64,000 bases of DNA from an uncultured Caryophanales bacterium (lineage in GTDB: Bacteria; Bacillota_I; Bacilli_A; RFN20; CAG-826). The stretch covers positions 62,001 through 126,000 of the forward strand of contig CAMORU010000002.1 of NCBI GenBank assembly GCA_946624155.1, read 5' to 3'. Shown here piece by piece: positions 1 through 7,075 of this stretch. Each line of letters begins with the position of its first letter. The first letter of the stretch is position 1. The notes below the pieces were generated by a model. It searched no databases. It was not told the DNA's origin and saw nothing but the letters and a program-made list of their open reading frames with translations. The translations under genes and the position numbers were made by a program.

Positions 1-1
1 A

Positions 2-79
2 ATTAATGAATCCACAACAATAGAAGAGCTTCAAATATTTATAAAAGAACTGAAAAATTTATTGGAGACAATAAAATGA
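2..79 (+). CDS. C-terminal tail of an upstream gene, possibly cysteine desulfurase
   Basis: An open frame enters from the left edge and ends at a TGA overlapping the thiI start codon (ATGA-type overlap). Only 25 residues are visible, acidic and amphipathic, with an EELQIFIKELKNLL-type helix. Firmicutes often place an IscS/NifS-type cysteine desulfurase directly before thiI, where it supplies the persulfide sulfur, and that family ends in a similar helix. The family call rests on context and on the style of the tail; the open frame itself is clear. The rest of the gene lies outside the window. Confidence 0.45.
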   Translation: MNESTTIEELQIFIKELKNLLETIK

Positions 80-1251
80 AATACGATCATATAATGGTGC
101 GTTTTGGTGAGCTGTCTACCAAAGGAAAAAATAAGAAAGAATTCATTAAAGTTTTAGCGAAGAATATTCGTGGTGCTTTAAGTGAATTTAAAGACATTGA
201 AATCATTTCAAGATTTGATCACATTTATGTTAAATTGAATGAAAATAATCCTTTTAGGATTATAGAGATTCTTCAAGATGTATCCGGAATTCAAGGTTTA
301 TCGCTTGTTTTAAAAACTGATGAAGACATAGAAAATTTAAAAAAAGTTTGTCTTGAATTAGTGAAGCAAGAAACCGGAAATACTTTTAAAGTTCACGCTA
401 AAAGAGCAAATAAAAATTACCCAATTATTTCAGATCAAATTAATCGTGAAATTGCAAAAGTTATTTTACAAAACACTGACCTTAAAGTTGATGTTCATAA
501 CCCTGATATTTTAGTTTCAATTGAAGTTAGAGATGAAGGCGCTTATGTCTTCACCCACACTTATAAAGGGGCTGGAGGTTACCCTCTTGGAGTAGGCGGC
601 AAAATAATGCATATGTTAAGTGGTGGAATTGATTCACCAATTGCTGCTTATCTTCTTATGAAAAGAGGCTTAAAAATTGAATGTATTCACTTTGCCTCCC
701 CTCCTTATACAAATGTTGGAGTTATAGAAAAACTTAAGGATTTACTAGGGAAATTGAATAAATATCAACCAGAAATCCGCTTGAATATTATTCCTTTTAC
801 AAAACTTCAGGAAGAGATTTATAAGCAATCTGATGAATCTTACGCAATTACAATTATGCGAAGAATGATGTTTAGACTTGCTGATAGACTTGCCAAAAGA
901 AGAAGATTCCTTGCAATATCTACAGGCGAATCAGTTGGTCAAGTCGCATCTCAAACGCTTGATTCGATGAATGTTATTAATGCTGTTACAAATATCCCAG
1001 TTCTTAGACCTGTTGTTTGCTATGACAAAACTGAAATAATAGACTTAGCGAGAAAGATTGATACATTTGATATATCAATTAGACCATTTGAAGATTGTTG
1101 TACTATTTTTGCTCCAAAAAATCCTAAGACAAAACCATCAATGGATGAAGTTCTTAAATTCGAAGCTAAATGGGATTATGAATCAATGATAAATGAAGCT
1201 CTTGATAATGTAGAAGTTATATACGTTAAAAAAGAGGAAAATTTATTCTAA
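76..1251 (+). CDS. thiI: tRNA 4-thiouridine synthase ThiI
   Basis: ThiI transfers sulfur to tRNA uridine-8 and in some bacteria also feeds thiamine thiazole synthesis. The 391 residues match the short form without a C-terminal rhodanese domain. An N-terminal ferredoxin-like region and THUMP domain cover about residues 1-165, followed by a PP-loop ATPase whose signature SGGIDSP lies at about residues 182-188. The start is preceded by GGAG and overlaps the stop of the previous frame, so the two genes are probably translationally coupled. Without the rhodanese domain, the partner desulfurase would deliver sulfur to the core directly. The identification is secure. Confidence 0.96.
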   Translation: MKYDHIMVRFGELSTKGKNKKEFIKVLAKNIRGALSEFKDIEIISRFDHIYVKLNENNPFRIIEILQDVSGIQGLSLVLKTDEDIENLKKVCLELVKQETGNTFKVHAKRANKNYPIISDQINREIAKVILQNTDLKVDVHNPDILVSIEVRDEGAYVFTHTYKGAGGYPLGVGGKIMHMLSGGIDSPIAAYLLMKRGLKIECIHFASPPYTNVGVIEKLKDLLGKLNKYQPEIRLNIIPFTKLQEEIYKQSDESYAITIMRRMMFRLADRLAKRRRFLAISTGESVGQVASQTLDSMNVINAVTNIPVLRPVVCYDKTEIIDLARKIDTFDISIRPFEDCCTIFAPKNPKTKPSMDEVLKFEAKWDYESMINEALDNVEVIYVKKEENLF

Positions 1252-1281
1252 AAAAAGAGAACCTGATGGTTCTCTTTTTAT
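1252..1281. terminator. Bidirectional intrinsic terminator between thiI and rplT
   Basis: A GC-containing stem pairs AAGAGAACC with GGTTCTCTT around a short loop. It is flanked by an A-run on the left and a T-run on the right, so it can end rightward thiI and leftward rplT transcription. Confidence 0.85.
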
Positions 1282-1294
1282 CTGAAGCTTTAAC

Positions 1295-1648
1295 TTATTT
1301 TGCTTTCTTTGCAAGTTTAACTAAATCTTCGAATGCTTTTGGATCGTTAATTGCAAGTTCTGCTAACATCTTTCTGTTAACTTTGATGTTTGCTTTGTTA
1401 AGACCATTGATAAATCTTGAATAAGAGATATCGTGTGCTCTACAAGCAGCATTAATTCTCTTAATCCAGAGTTTTCTCATATCGCTCTTTAAATTCTTAC
1501 GATCAATATAAGAATAACGGAGTGATCTTAAGACTTGTTCTTTTGCTGTCTTGAATAAGAGGTGTTTACTTCCGAAGTAACCTTTAGCTCTTTTTAAGAC
1601 TTTTGCACGACGTGCACGAGTTTGAACTGAATTTTTTACTCTAGCCAT
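1295..1648 (-). CDS. rplT: 50S ribosomal protein L20
   Basis: The 117 residues have the usual bL20 length and composition: a basic N-terminal helix ([14 protein letters not shown]) and a globular C-terminal half. bL20 binds 23S rRNA early in large-subunit assembly. In low-GC Firmicutes it also binds the leader of its own infC-rpmI-rplT operon to repress it. This is the last gene of that operon, 13 bases behind rpmI, with a strong AGGAGG site upstream. The leader expected from this family is present ahead of infC. Confidence 0.97.
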   Translation of the reverse strand: MARVKNSVQTRARRAKVLKRAKGYFGSKHLLFKTAKEQVLRSLRYSYIDRKNLKSDMRKLWIKRINAACRAHDISYSRFINGLNKANIKVNRKMLAELAINDPKAFEDLVKLAKKAK

Positions 1649-1661
1649 TGTTACTTACCTC

Positions 1662-1853
1662 CTATTGAATTAAAGTCTTTACTCTCTTTAAGTCGGTCTT
1701 ATCGACGAGTGAAGCCTTTCTTAAATGTCTTTTTTGTTTTGTTGTCTTGCGTGGTGCAAGGTGTGATGTGTAAGCACTGTGTCTTTTTAATTGGCCAGAG
1801 CCAGTCTTTTTAACACGTTTTGTGAGTGCTTTTTTTGATTTCATTTTTGGCAT
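1662..1853 (-). CDS. rpmI: 50S ribosomal protein L35
   Basis: This 63-residue, lysine/arginine-rich protein starts [20 protein letters not shown], the classic bL35 opening. It is a structural protein of the large subunit. It lies between infC and rplT with 12-13 base gaps and a clear AGGAGG site, the canonical infC-rpmI-rplT order. The length is normal. Confidence 0.97.
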   Translation of the reverse strand: MPKMKSKKALTKRVKKTGSGQLKRHSAYTSHLAPRKTTKQKRHLRKASLVDKTDLKRVKTLIQ

Positions 1854-1865
1854 TGCTAGTTCCTC

Positions 1866-2420
1866 CTACTTTTTACATTTTGATGCTAAAACTGCATTTA
1901 ACCATTTGCCCTCCATAAATGGAGCTCTTTCGACAGAGGCGACATCTTCTAAAGAGGCAATAAACTTATTCATAACTTCTTCACCAATTTCTGCGTGAGA
2001 TAATTGTCTTCCACGATATCTAACGCCAACTTTAACCTTGTTACCTTCTTCTAGGAAGCGTCTTGCTGCCTTTGCTTTGGTATCAACGTCATGTTGTCCG
2101 ATTTGTGGAGTTAATTGAATCTCTTTGATTTCAACAGTGTGTTGGTTCTTACGATTTTCTTTAGCTTTCTTTTGTTGTTCGTAACGATATTTTCCATAGT
2201 TAAGTAATTTGCATACTGGTGGATTTGCGTTAGGTGCAACACAAACTAAGTCTAAATCAGCTTGAACTGCTTGTTGATAAGCTTCCTTTGAAGACATTTT
2301 TCCTAATTGTTCACCATTGATGCCAATTAGAAGTACTTCAGGAAATCTAACTCTCTCATTAATGAGATCTTGGTTTTGTTTGTTTGGACGTTGTTGTCCT
2401 TGATTTGGATAGTTATTGAT
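1866..2420 (-). CDS. infC: Translation initiation factor IF-3, with an AUC start codon
   Basis: IF3 binds the 30S subunit and proofreads initiator tRNA and start-codon choice. From the first in-frame ATG (2297) the protein would lack most of its N-terminal domain. The frame stays open upstream and encodes the expected IF3 start (DLINERVRFPEVLLIGING). Eight bases after a perfect AGGAGG at 2434-2429 lies an in-frame ATC (2420-2418) and no ATG, GTG or TTG, so I place the start there, giving 184 residues. Rare AUU-type starts are known for infC in other bacteria and allow IF3 to repress itself. The rest of the protein, through the C-terminal RYRGRQLSHAEIG region, is normal. Confidence 0.93.
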   Translation of the reverse strand: MNNYPNQGQQRPNKQNQDLINERVRFPEVLLIGINGEQLGKMSSKEAYQQAVQADLDLVCVAPNANPPVCKLLNYGKYRYEQQKKAKENRKNQHTVEIKEIQLTPQIGQHDVDTKAKAARRFLEEGNKVKVGVRYRGRQLSHAEIGEEVMNKFIASLEDVASVERAPFMEGKWLNAVLASKCKK

Positions 2421-2428
2421 AAGTTTGT

Positions 2429-2570
2429 CCTCCTAAGACAAGAAAACGGGCACTAGAATGCGCCCGTTTTAAATAACTTTTCTAATCAGTTATTGTAGCA
2501 ATGTACCAATCGATTAGTCGATCTGGTGAGAAGCAAGGGCGCTCTTCTTTCTACGTTATCTGCGAGAAAT
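2429..2570 (-). promoter_or_regulatory. L20-type autoregulatory leader of infC-rpmI-rplT
   Basis: The transcript leader between the promoter and the infC ribosome-binding site contains several pairable segments. It ends in a strong intrinsic terminator (2441-2470: AAAACGGGC paired with GCCCGTTTT, then U-rich) placed just before AGGAGG. This architecture matches the L20 leader of low-GC Firmicutes, in which bL20 stabilises the terminating fold. The call rests on position and layout; no covariance model was run. Confidence 0.7.
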
Positions 2571-2599
2571 ATTTAACTACACTTATAAAGTGATGTCAA
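2571..2599 (-). promoter_or_regulatory. Promoter of infC-rpmI-rplT
   Basis: On the minus strand TTGACA (2599-2594) and TTAAAT (2576-2571) are separated by 17 bases, a good sigma-A type promoter. Transcription would start near 2565 and give a leader of about 145 bases. Confidence 0.65.
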
Positions 2600-2702
2600 C
2601 ATTAATTATTCAGAAAGTGAAATGTCAAAATTAAAGTCAATCATTTTGTACCATCTTAGTAACTTGTCTCTTTTCAATTCAAGATTTTACTTAATAAGCT
2701 TT

Positions 2703-3236
2703 TCAATCGTAATAAATAGTTAATACTTCGATGTCAATATTTTTAATGTGACAAGTGATGGTTACATATAAACAAGATGATATTTCCTCACTTTTTTCGT
2801 TTAGAATCAAATAACAATTTTCTAACCATTCTTGTATTTGTGCTGGTGTTAAATCTGTTAATTTGTATGTTTCGTCTTCTGGATTAGGATTTTTTGACAA
2901 GAAGTCTTCATATTCTAATTCCAAGAAATTTTGAATTGCCCAAGCGCCGTATGTGCTAGCATATTTTTGACCACCTTCGATTTCGTAAGTGGTATTTGCA
3001 ATAACCTTTCCATTAAGTTTTCCATATTCAGCGGCTGATGGACCTGTTTTCTTTTGAAGAAAATTACCTGTTTCTGTTTGGTCGTATATAGCGTTCATTT
3101 GGTTGATGTCGTTATAATCGATTTTTTCTTCTACGGTCTCATTTTGATTTTCTTTTTCGACAAAAGAACAAGAAGTTAAGAAACAAGGAACAAATAATAA
3201 TGATAGAAATAACACCAATGGTTTTTTAATTTTCAT
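2703..3236 (-). CDS. Small lipoprotein of unknown function
   Basis: This 177-residue protein has a basic start, a hydrophobic segment and a lipobox LTSC with the cysteine at residue 23, so it should be exported and lipidated. The mature part is acidic and not recognised. Its ATG at 3236 overlaps the last codons of thrS; a longer reading of the frame would run far into thrS and is unlikely. No good Shine-Dalgarno site is visible, so translation probably depends on coupling to thrS. An unexplained lipoprotein sharing the T-box-controlled thrS transcript is odd. Confidence 0.8.
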   Translation of the reverse strand: MKIKKPLVLFLSLLFVPCFLTSCSFVEKENQNETVEEKIDYNDINQMNAIYDQTETGNFLQKKTGPSAAEYGKLNGKVIANTTYEIEGGQKYASTYGAWAIQNFLELEYEDFLSKNPNPEDETYKLTDLTPAQIQEWLENCYLILNEKSEEISSCLYVTITCHIKNIDIEVLTIYYD

Positions 3237-4953
3237 AAACTGGTAGTTTTTTGTTCTCAATTTCCTCTTTAAGAAGTTTAATAAATTCCTCAAGTTTAAC
3301 ATTGTGTTGGCTCTTACAACCAAAGTGTCTATAAGTGACTGAGCCTTCTTCTTTTTCTTTATCTCCAACAACAACGGTGTAAGGAACTTTATTAACTTGG
3401 CTATTTCTCATTCTATAACCAAGCTTTTCTTCACCTGCATCTAAAGATGCGCGAATTCCATTTTTCTTTAAAATATCCACGATTTCCTTGGCTTTTTCGA
3501 GATGGAACTCATTATTTACTGGTAAGACTCTAACATGTTCTGGTGATAACCAAAGTGGGAATGCACCTCCGAAATGTTCAGTAATAATACCAATAAATCT
3601 TTCAATAGAACCGAATATAGCGCGGTGGAGCATAACTGGTCTTTTCTTTTCACCATCAGAATCAACATAAGTGACATCAAATCTTTCTGGTAAGTTCATA
3701 TCAAGTTGAATAGTTCCACATTGCCAGATTCTATTCATAGAGTCTCTAAGTTTAAAGTCAAGTTTTGGACCATAGAATGCGCCATCACCTGGATTAACTT
3801 TGAATTCTCTTCCTGAATTCTTGCAAACTTTTGCAAGGATTTCTTCACTTCTTCTCCAAATTTCTTCATCTCCAATAGAGCCACTTTCTGGTCTAGTAGA
3901 TAATTCGATGTGATAACTTAATTTGAAGATTGAATAAATCTTGTCGAAAAGTGCTAATAACTTGTTAATTTCATCTTCAAGTTGATCAAGAGTACAGAAT
4001 ACGTGAGCATCATCTTGAGTAAATGCTCTAACTCTAAATAAACCTGCTAAAGCACCTGAAGCTTCATATCTATGGACATGTCCAAGTTCACCCATTCTAA
4101 TAGGTAAATCTCTAAATGAATGGAGGTCATTCTTGTAAACAAGAATTGAACCAGGGCAGTTCATTGGTTTAATAGCATATTCTTCATCGTCAATTTTAGA
4201 GAAGAACATATTTTCTCTATAGTGGTAGTAGTGACCAGAAACCTTCCATAAATCAACATCCATCATCATAGGAGTTTTGACAAATACATAACCATTTTCT
4301 TCGTGGATTTTGTACCAGAAGTTTTCAAGTTCATTACGTAAAATCATGCCTTTTGGAAGGAAGAATGGGAAACCTGGACCATATTCAGAAATCATAAATA
4401 AACCAAGTTCTTTACCTAGTTTACGGTGGTCTCTAAGTTTTCTTTCTTCAAGAACTTTTAGATAATTATCTAATTCTTTCTTGCTTGGCCAAGAAGTACC
4501 ATAAATTCTAACGAGTTGTTTATTTTTAGAATCACCTCTCCAATAAGCACCTGCAATATTTAAAAGTTTGAAGTTTTGAATTTTGCCAGTGGACTCAACA
4601 TGAGGTCCTGCACAAAGGTCAAACCATTCACCTTGTTTGTAAATAGTGATTTGATCATTAATACCTTCAATAAGTTCAAGTTTATATGGGTTATCTTTAA
4701 ATAACTTTCTAGCCTCTTCTTTTGTAACTTCAACTCTCTCAAATTTAGCGTTTTTCGCGGCAATTTTTCTCATTTCTGCTTCAATTGCAGGAAAATCAGC
4801 ATCGGTAATTTGTTTATCACCAAAGTCTACGTCGTAGTAGAATCCTTCTTCAATAGCTGGACCAAATCCAAACTTTGCATCTGGATAAAGATGTGAAATT
4901 GCTTCCGCCATAAGGTGTGAAGTAGAGTGATTAAGCTTTTCAAATTCGGTCAT
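3226..4953 (-). CDS. thrS: Threonyl-tRNA synthetase lacking the TGS domain
   Basis: ThrRS charges tRNA-Thr. The 575 residues begin directly in the editing domain (HSTSHLMAEA, the HxxxH zinc-like editing motif) and lack the usual ~60-residue N-terminal TGS domain. The class II catalytic core follows, with RMGELGHVHRYEASGALAGL as motif 2 and the CPGS and CGTIQ zinc-site region. The C-terminal anticodon-binding domain is complete (LGYRMRNSQVNKVPYTVVVGD). A strong AGGAGG site precedes the ATG, and no in-frame TGS-coding stretch exists upstream because the T-box terminator sits there. Some mycoplasma ThrRS enzymes are similarly shortened. Confidence 0.96.
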   Translation of the reverse strand: MTEFEKLNHSTSHLMAEAISHLYPDAKFGFGPAIEEGFYYDVDFGDKQITDADFPAIEAEMRKIAAKNAKFERVEVTKEEARKLFKDNPYKLELIEGINDQITIYKQGEWFDLCAGPHVESTGKIQNFKLLNIAGAYWRGDSKNKQLVRIYGTSWPSKKELDNYLKVLEERKLRDHRKLGKELGLFMISEYGPGFPFFLPKGMILRNELENFWYKIHEENGYVFVKTPMMMDVDLWKVSGHYYHYRENMFFSKIDDEEYAIKPMNCPGSILVYKNDLHSFRDLPIRMGELGHVHRYEASGALAGLFRVRAFTQDDAHVFCTLDQLEDEINKLLALFDKIYSIFKLSYHIELSTRPESGSIGDEEIWRRSEEILAKVCKNSGREFKVNPGDGAFYGPKLDFKLRDSMNRIWQCGTIQLDMNLPERFDVTYVDSDGEKKRPVMLHRAIFGSIERFIGIITEHFGGAFPLWLSPEHVRVLPVNNEFHLEKAKEIVDILKKNGIRASLDAGEEKLGYRMRNSQVNKVPYTVVVGDKEKEEGSVTYRHFGCKSQHNVKLEEFIKLLKEEIENKKLPVYEN

Positions 4954-4969
4954 TTTTTTACCTCCTAAA

Positions 4970-5187
4970 GTAAATAAAAAGCGCCCTATTTAAGGACGCT
5001 ATTAACGCGGTACCACCTTAATTTATAACACAAGTGTTATACTCTCAAGTACTCTTAACGGGAGTTATTCGTCTATATTGGTTTATAGAAGCTCGGAAGT
5101 GGTACCATTGAATTTCTTGTAGGAACCTTTCACCTTACGTTCCCTCTCTAAACAAGAAGATTTCAATGACGTGTCTTCGTCATCGCA
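4970..5187 (-). promoter_or_regulatory. T-box riboswitch controlling thrS
   Basis: The minus-strand leader contains the conserved T-box segment GGTGGTACCGCG (near 5006-5018) and an intrinsic terminator pairing GCGTCC with GGGCGC followed by U's (4975-5000). The stem I specifier region reads GGT-ACC-ACTTCCGAGC. The ACC codon aligns with the UUC and AUC specifiers of the other two T-boxes here and encodes Thr. Uncharged tRNA-Thr should promote readthrough into thrS. A promoter TTGATT (5222-5217)/TATATT (5199-5194), spacer 17, precedes it. Confidence 0.92.
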
Positions 5188-5221
5188 TATATAAATATAT
5201 TCTAAAAAAGAATATTAATCA

Positions 5222-5325
5222 AATATAAAAAATATCACTGATCGGCCTTAGAGGTCCTGTGTACCAGTGATATATTGCACCGAACCGATGAACCCACTAT
5301 GAGGCTAACGCGTACCGGTTGCTGT
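5222..5325 (-). ncRNA. Candidate structured small RNA of unknown family
   Basis: A promoter-to-terminator unit of about 100 bases lies upstream of the thrS T-box. A promoter TTGAAA (5358-5353)/TCTAAT (5335-5330), spacer 17, leads into a first hairpin (AACCG paired with CGGTT). A long terminal hairpin follows (ATATCACTG paired with CAGTGATAT), with a GC-rich apical part (GGACCTCTAAGGCC) and six U's. A GCCTC/AGGC match could join the two as a pseudoknot. I see no SRP, 6S, RNase P or tmRNA signature and no open frame. It is either a stand-alone small RNA or an undescribed leader ending before the T-box. Confidence 0.5.
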
Positions 5326-5445
5326 TTATATTAGACCAAGTGTTACAATCTTTTTCAACAAAAAGTTATAAAAATACCTTCATTATAAGGAGCAATTCAA
5401 ATAAATAAGTTAAAAATTTAAATTTTTGAACAATGAAAAACTTAA

Positions 5446-6024
5446 TTAATCGTTATCTTTTTTAAATATAAGGAAGAATGATGCAAATGAAAGTAGAACG
5501 GAAATAAAAACAATAATCATGAATGGTAAAAAGACTAAAATTAATTCTTTGAACTCTGAGAAAGTAAGTGATGTTGCAAAGAAATTAAAGTAAATTATGC
5601 ATCCGGCTACTGCTAAATATAGAAGAGCGATGATGCCATATAAAAATTTTAATAAAACTTTTAGTTTTAATTTCTCAAAAACTATTAGGCAAATGAATAA
5701 AATCAAGAATACAGCTATTGCTATATAGTAATAGAGTCTGAAATATGCTTCTTCGCCTATAAGAAGGAACAAAATTCCAACTAGAGTAAATGCCATTGCC
5801 AGTGAATTTATCTTTCTTGATTTTATAGCGGACGCAAATAAAGCTATTTGAAGAGCAGAAGAACCAATTAATAATAATCTAATCATACTAAAGTCTTCAC
5901 CCATTCTAATTTTATCTACGTCTTCCATTAAAAAATAAAGCAGGTGCATGCCTAAAAAACCGATTGCAAGAACTATGAGTAAAATATTTGAAATGACTAA
6001 CAATAAACGACCTGTTTTATTCAT
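5446..6024 (-). CDS. Hypothetical polytopic membrane protein
   Basis: The 192 residues are mostly hydrophobic, with about six predicted membrane helices separated by short charged loops (IKSRKINS, FEKLKLK) and a lysine/aspartate tail. No family motif is recognised. It lies 10 bases behind the ROK kinase gene on the same strand and is probably co-transcribed with it. No Shine-Dalgarno site precedes the ATG, so it may be coupled. Function unknown. Confidence 0.8.
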   Translation of the reverse strand: MNKTGRLLLVISNILLIVLAIGFLGMHLLYFLMEDVDKIRMGEDFSMIRLLLIGSSALQIALFASAIKSRKINSLAMAFTLVGILFLLIGEEAYFRLYYYIAIAVFLILFICLIVFEKLKLKVLLKFLYGIIALLYLAVAGCIIYFNFFATSLTFSEFKELILVFLPFMIIVFISVLLSFASFFLIFKKDND

Positions 6025-6034
6025 TTATTTAGAA

Positions 6035-6877
6035 TTAAATAACTTTAGCACATTGAAGCGCGTATACACTTGCACCAATAATTCCTGCACTTTCAGAAAA
6101 GTAACATTCAACTATATTAACATCAGGGTTTGCTTCTTTAAGTTGTTCAAAGAAAACATCTTTAGCTTTCATAAGCCCGCCTGTCATGCAAATGATATCA
6201 GGCATATATGAATCAACCATTAGTTTTACAAACTTGTCTAAGATCATAAACCATTCTTTATAAAGTCTAAGTGCTTCTGGATTATTCGCTTTAATTCCAT
6301 CAAACATTTCTTTGGCGGAATTAATGCCTTTTACATCATTCATTTTGATGAGTTTCACAATGTTAATTCCAGAGACTAAACCATATTCTTGTAGGGTGTC
6401 TTTGTACATGAATTTTGTATGCCCAACTTCAGTGACATAATCTTGATTTTTTTGGTCAACACAAAGAGCTCCACCTAGACCTGTTGAAACAGTGATAAAA
6501 AACACTCTTTCATAGTCTTTTCCTGCACCTAAATAGGCTTCGCCTAAACATGCAACTTCGGCATCGTTTCTAAGGTAGACTGGAAGGTTGAATTTTCCGC
6601 TTAAAATTTTACCAAATTGAACGTTTTTAATGTGGACGTGAGGAAGGTCTAAAATCTCCCCAGTTTCGCGGTTAACAACGCCTGGAACTCCAGCCCCAAT
6701 TGCAACAACATCTTCAAGTGGAAATTGCTCTACTAGTTTGATGCAATTATTCATAAATGCATCTGGATCTCCAGTAACAGTTGAAAGATCAATTCTTTTT
6801 TCAACTTCAAAGCGTTCATTAACTAGAGCACAGCGCATATTTGTGCCGCCGATATCAAATGCTAAAACTTTACGCAT
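6035..6877 (-). CDS. ROK-family sugar kinase or regulator without the usual zinc motif
   Basis: The ROK fold is clear: an N-terminal phosphate-binding DIGGTN, the region GAGVPGVVNRETG, NDAEVACLGEA (catalytic-site Asp), STGLGGALCVD, and a C-terminal GGL motif. ROK members include glucokinase, fructokinase and N-acetylhexosamine kinases. After EVGH, where most ROK kinases carry the CxCGxxGCxE zinc site, this protein has a cysteine-free segment (TKFMYKDTLQEYGLVSG). The substrate is unknown; glucose from the starch locus is one possibility. I start at the second Met (6877). The first ATG lies only 2 bases from a TATAAT, and 6877 would give a leaderless mRNA. About 280 residues. Confidence 0.88.
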   Translation of the reverse strand: MRKVLAFDIGGTNMRCALVNERFEVEKRIDLSTVTGDPDAFMNNCIKLVEQFPLEDVVAIGAGVPGVVNRETGEILDLPHVHIKNVQFGKILSGKFNLPVYLRNDAEVACLGEAYLGAGKDYERVFFITVSTGLGGALCVDQKNQDYVTEVGHTKFMYKDTLQEYGLVSGINIVKLIKMNDVKGINSAKEMFDGIKANNPEALRLYKEWFMILDKFVKLMVDSYMPDIICMTGGLMKAKDVFFEQLKEANPDVNIVECYFSESAGIIGASVYALQCAKVI

Positions 6878-6885
6878 ACACATAC

Positions 6886-6891
6886 ATTATA
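6886..6891 (-). promoter_or_regulatory. -10 box of a probably leaderless ROK kinase transcript
   Basis: A perfect TATAAT lies 8 bases before the ATG at 6877, so transcription should start at or next to the start codon. There is no Shine-Dalgarno site and the -35 region is weak. One DnaA-like box (6890-6898) overlaps it. Confidence 0.55.
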
Positions 6892-7019
6892 TGGATAAGT
6901 AGAGCAAAAATAAAATATTTTTCATTGTGGATAACTTTGGGGATAACTTTGTTATTAAGTAAAAAAGTATCGATAAATTGTGCTAAAGCAACTTTATTAA
7001 TGTGTGTAAGTTATCCACA
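6890..7019. promoter_or_regulatory. DnaA-box cluster between the ROK kinase and dnaB
   Basis: Two perfect DnaA 9-mers TTATCCACA occur, at 7011-7019 (+) and 6926-6934 (-). Two one-mismatch copies lie at 6938-6946 (-, TTATCCCCA) and 6890-6898 (-, TTATCCATA). The sequence between the outer boxes is AT-rich. Four boxes in 130 bases is well beyond what a chance gap should hold. The neighbours are helicase-loading genes rather than dnaA/dnaN, so this is more likely a DnaA-controlled promoter or titration site than oriC, though an origin role is not excluded. Confidence 0.75.
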
Positions 7020-7075
7020 ATGAAGAAATAGTGTAGATTTCATCGAATTTTTTATGTTGAAATGGTGATATTATT

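Noticed and set aside
2297..2299. ATG 2297 as the infC start
   Set aside because: It removes most of the IF3 N-terminal domain and has no ribosome site; the frame continues upstream with conserved IF3 residues to AGGAGG-ATC.
3237..3374. Extended N-terminus of the small lipoprotein into thrS
   Set aside because: The extra 46 residues are the antisense-free overlap of another frame within thrS and would bury the signal peptide; the lipobox fits only the start at 3236.
5222..5325. SRP RNA or another house-keeping RNA
   Set aside because: The conserved SRP domain IV loop (GGAAG with AGCAG) is missing, and the length and motifs do not fit 6S, RNase P or tmRNA.
5413..5428. AT-only palindrome before the polytopic membrane gene end as a terminator
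   Set aside because: No GC pairs; in this AT-rich sequence such palindromes are expected by chance.
6890..7019. Calling the DnaA-box cluster the chromosomal origin
   Set aside because: No dnaA, dnaN or other origin neighbours are present; a regulatory or titration role explains the data equally well.
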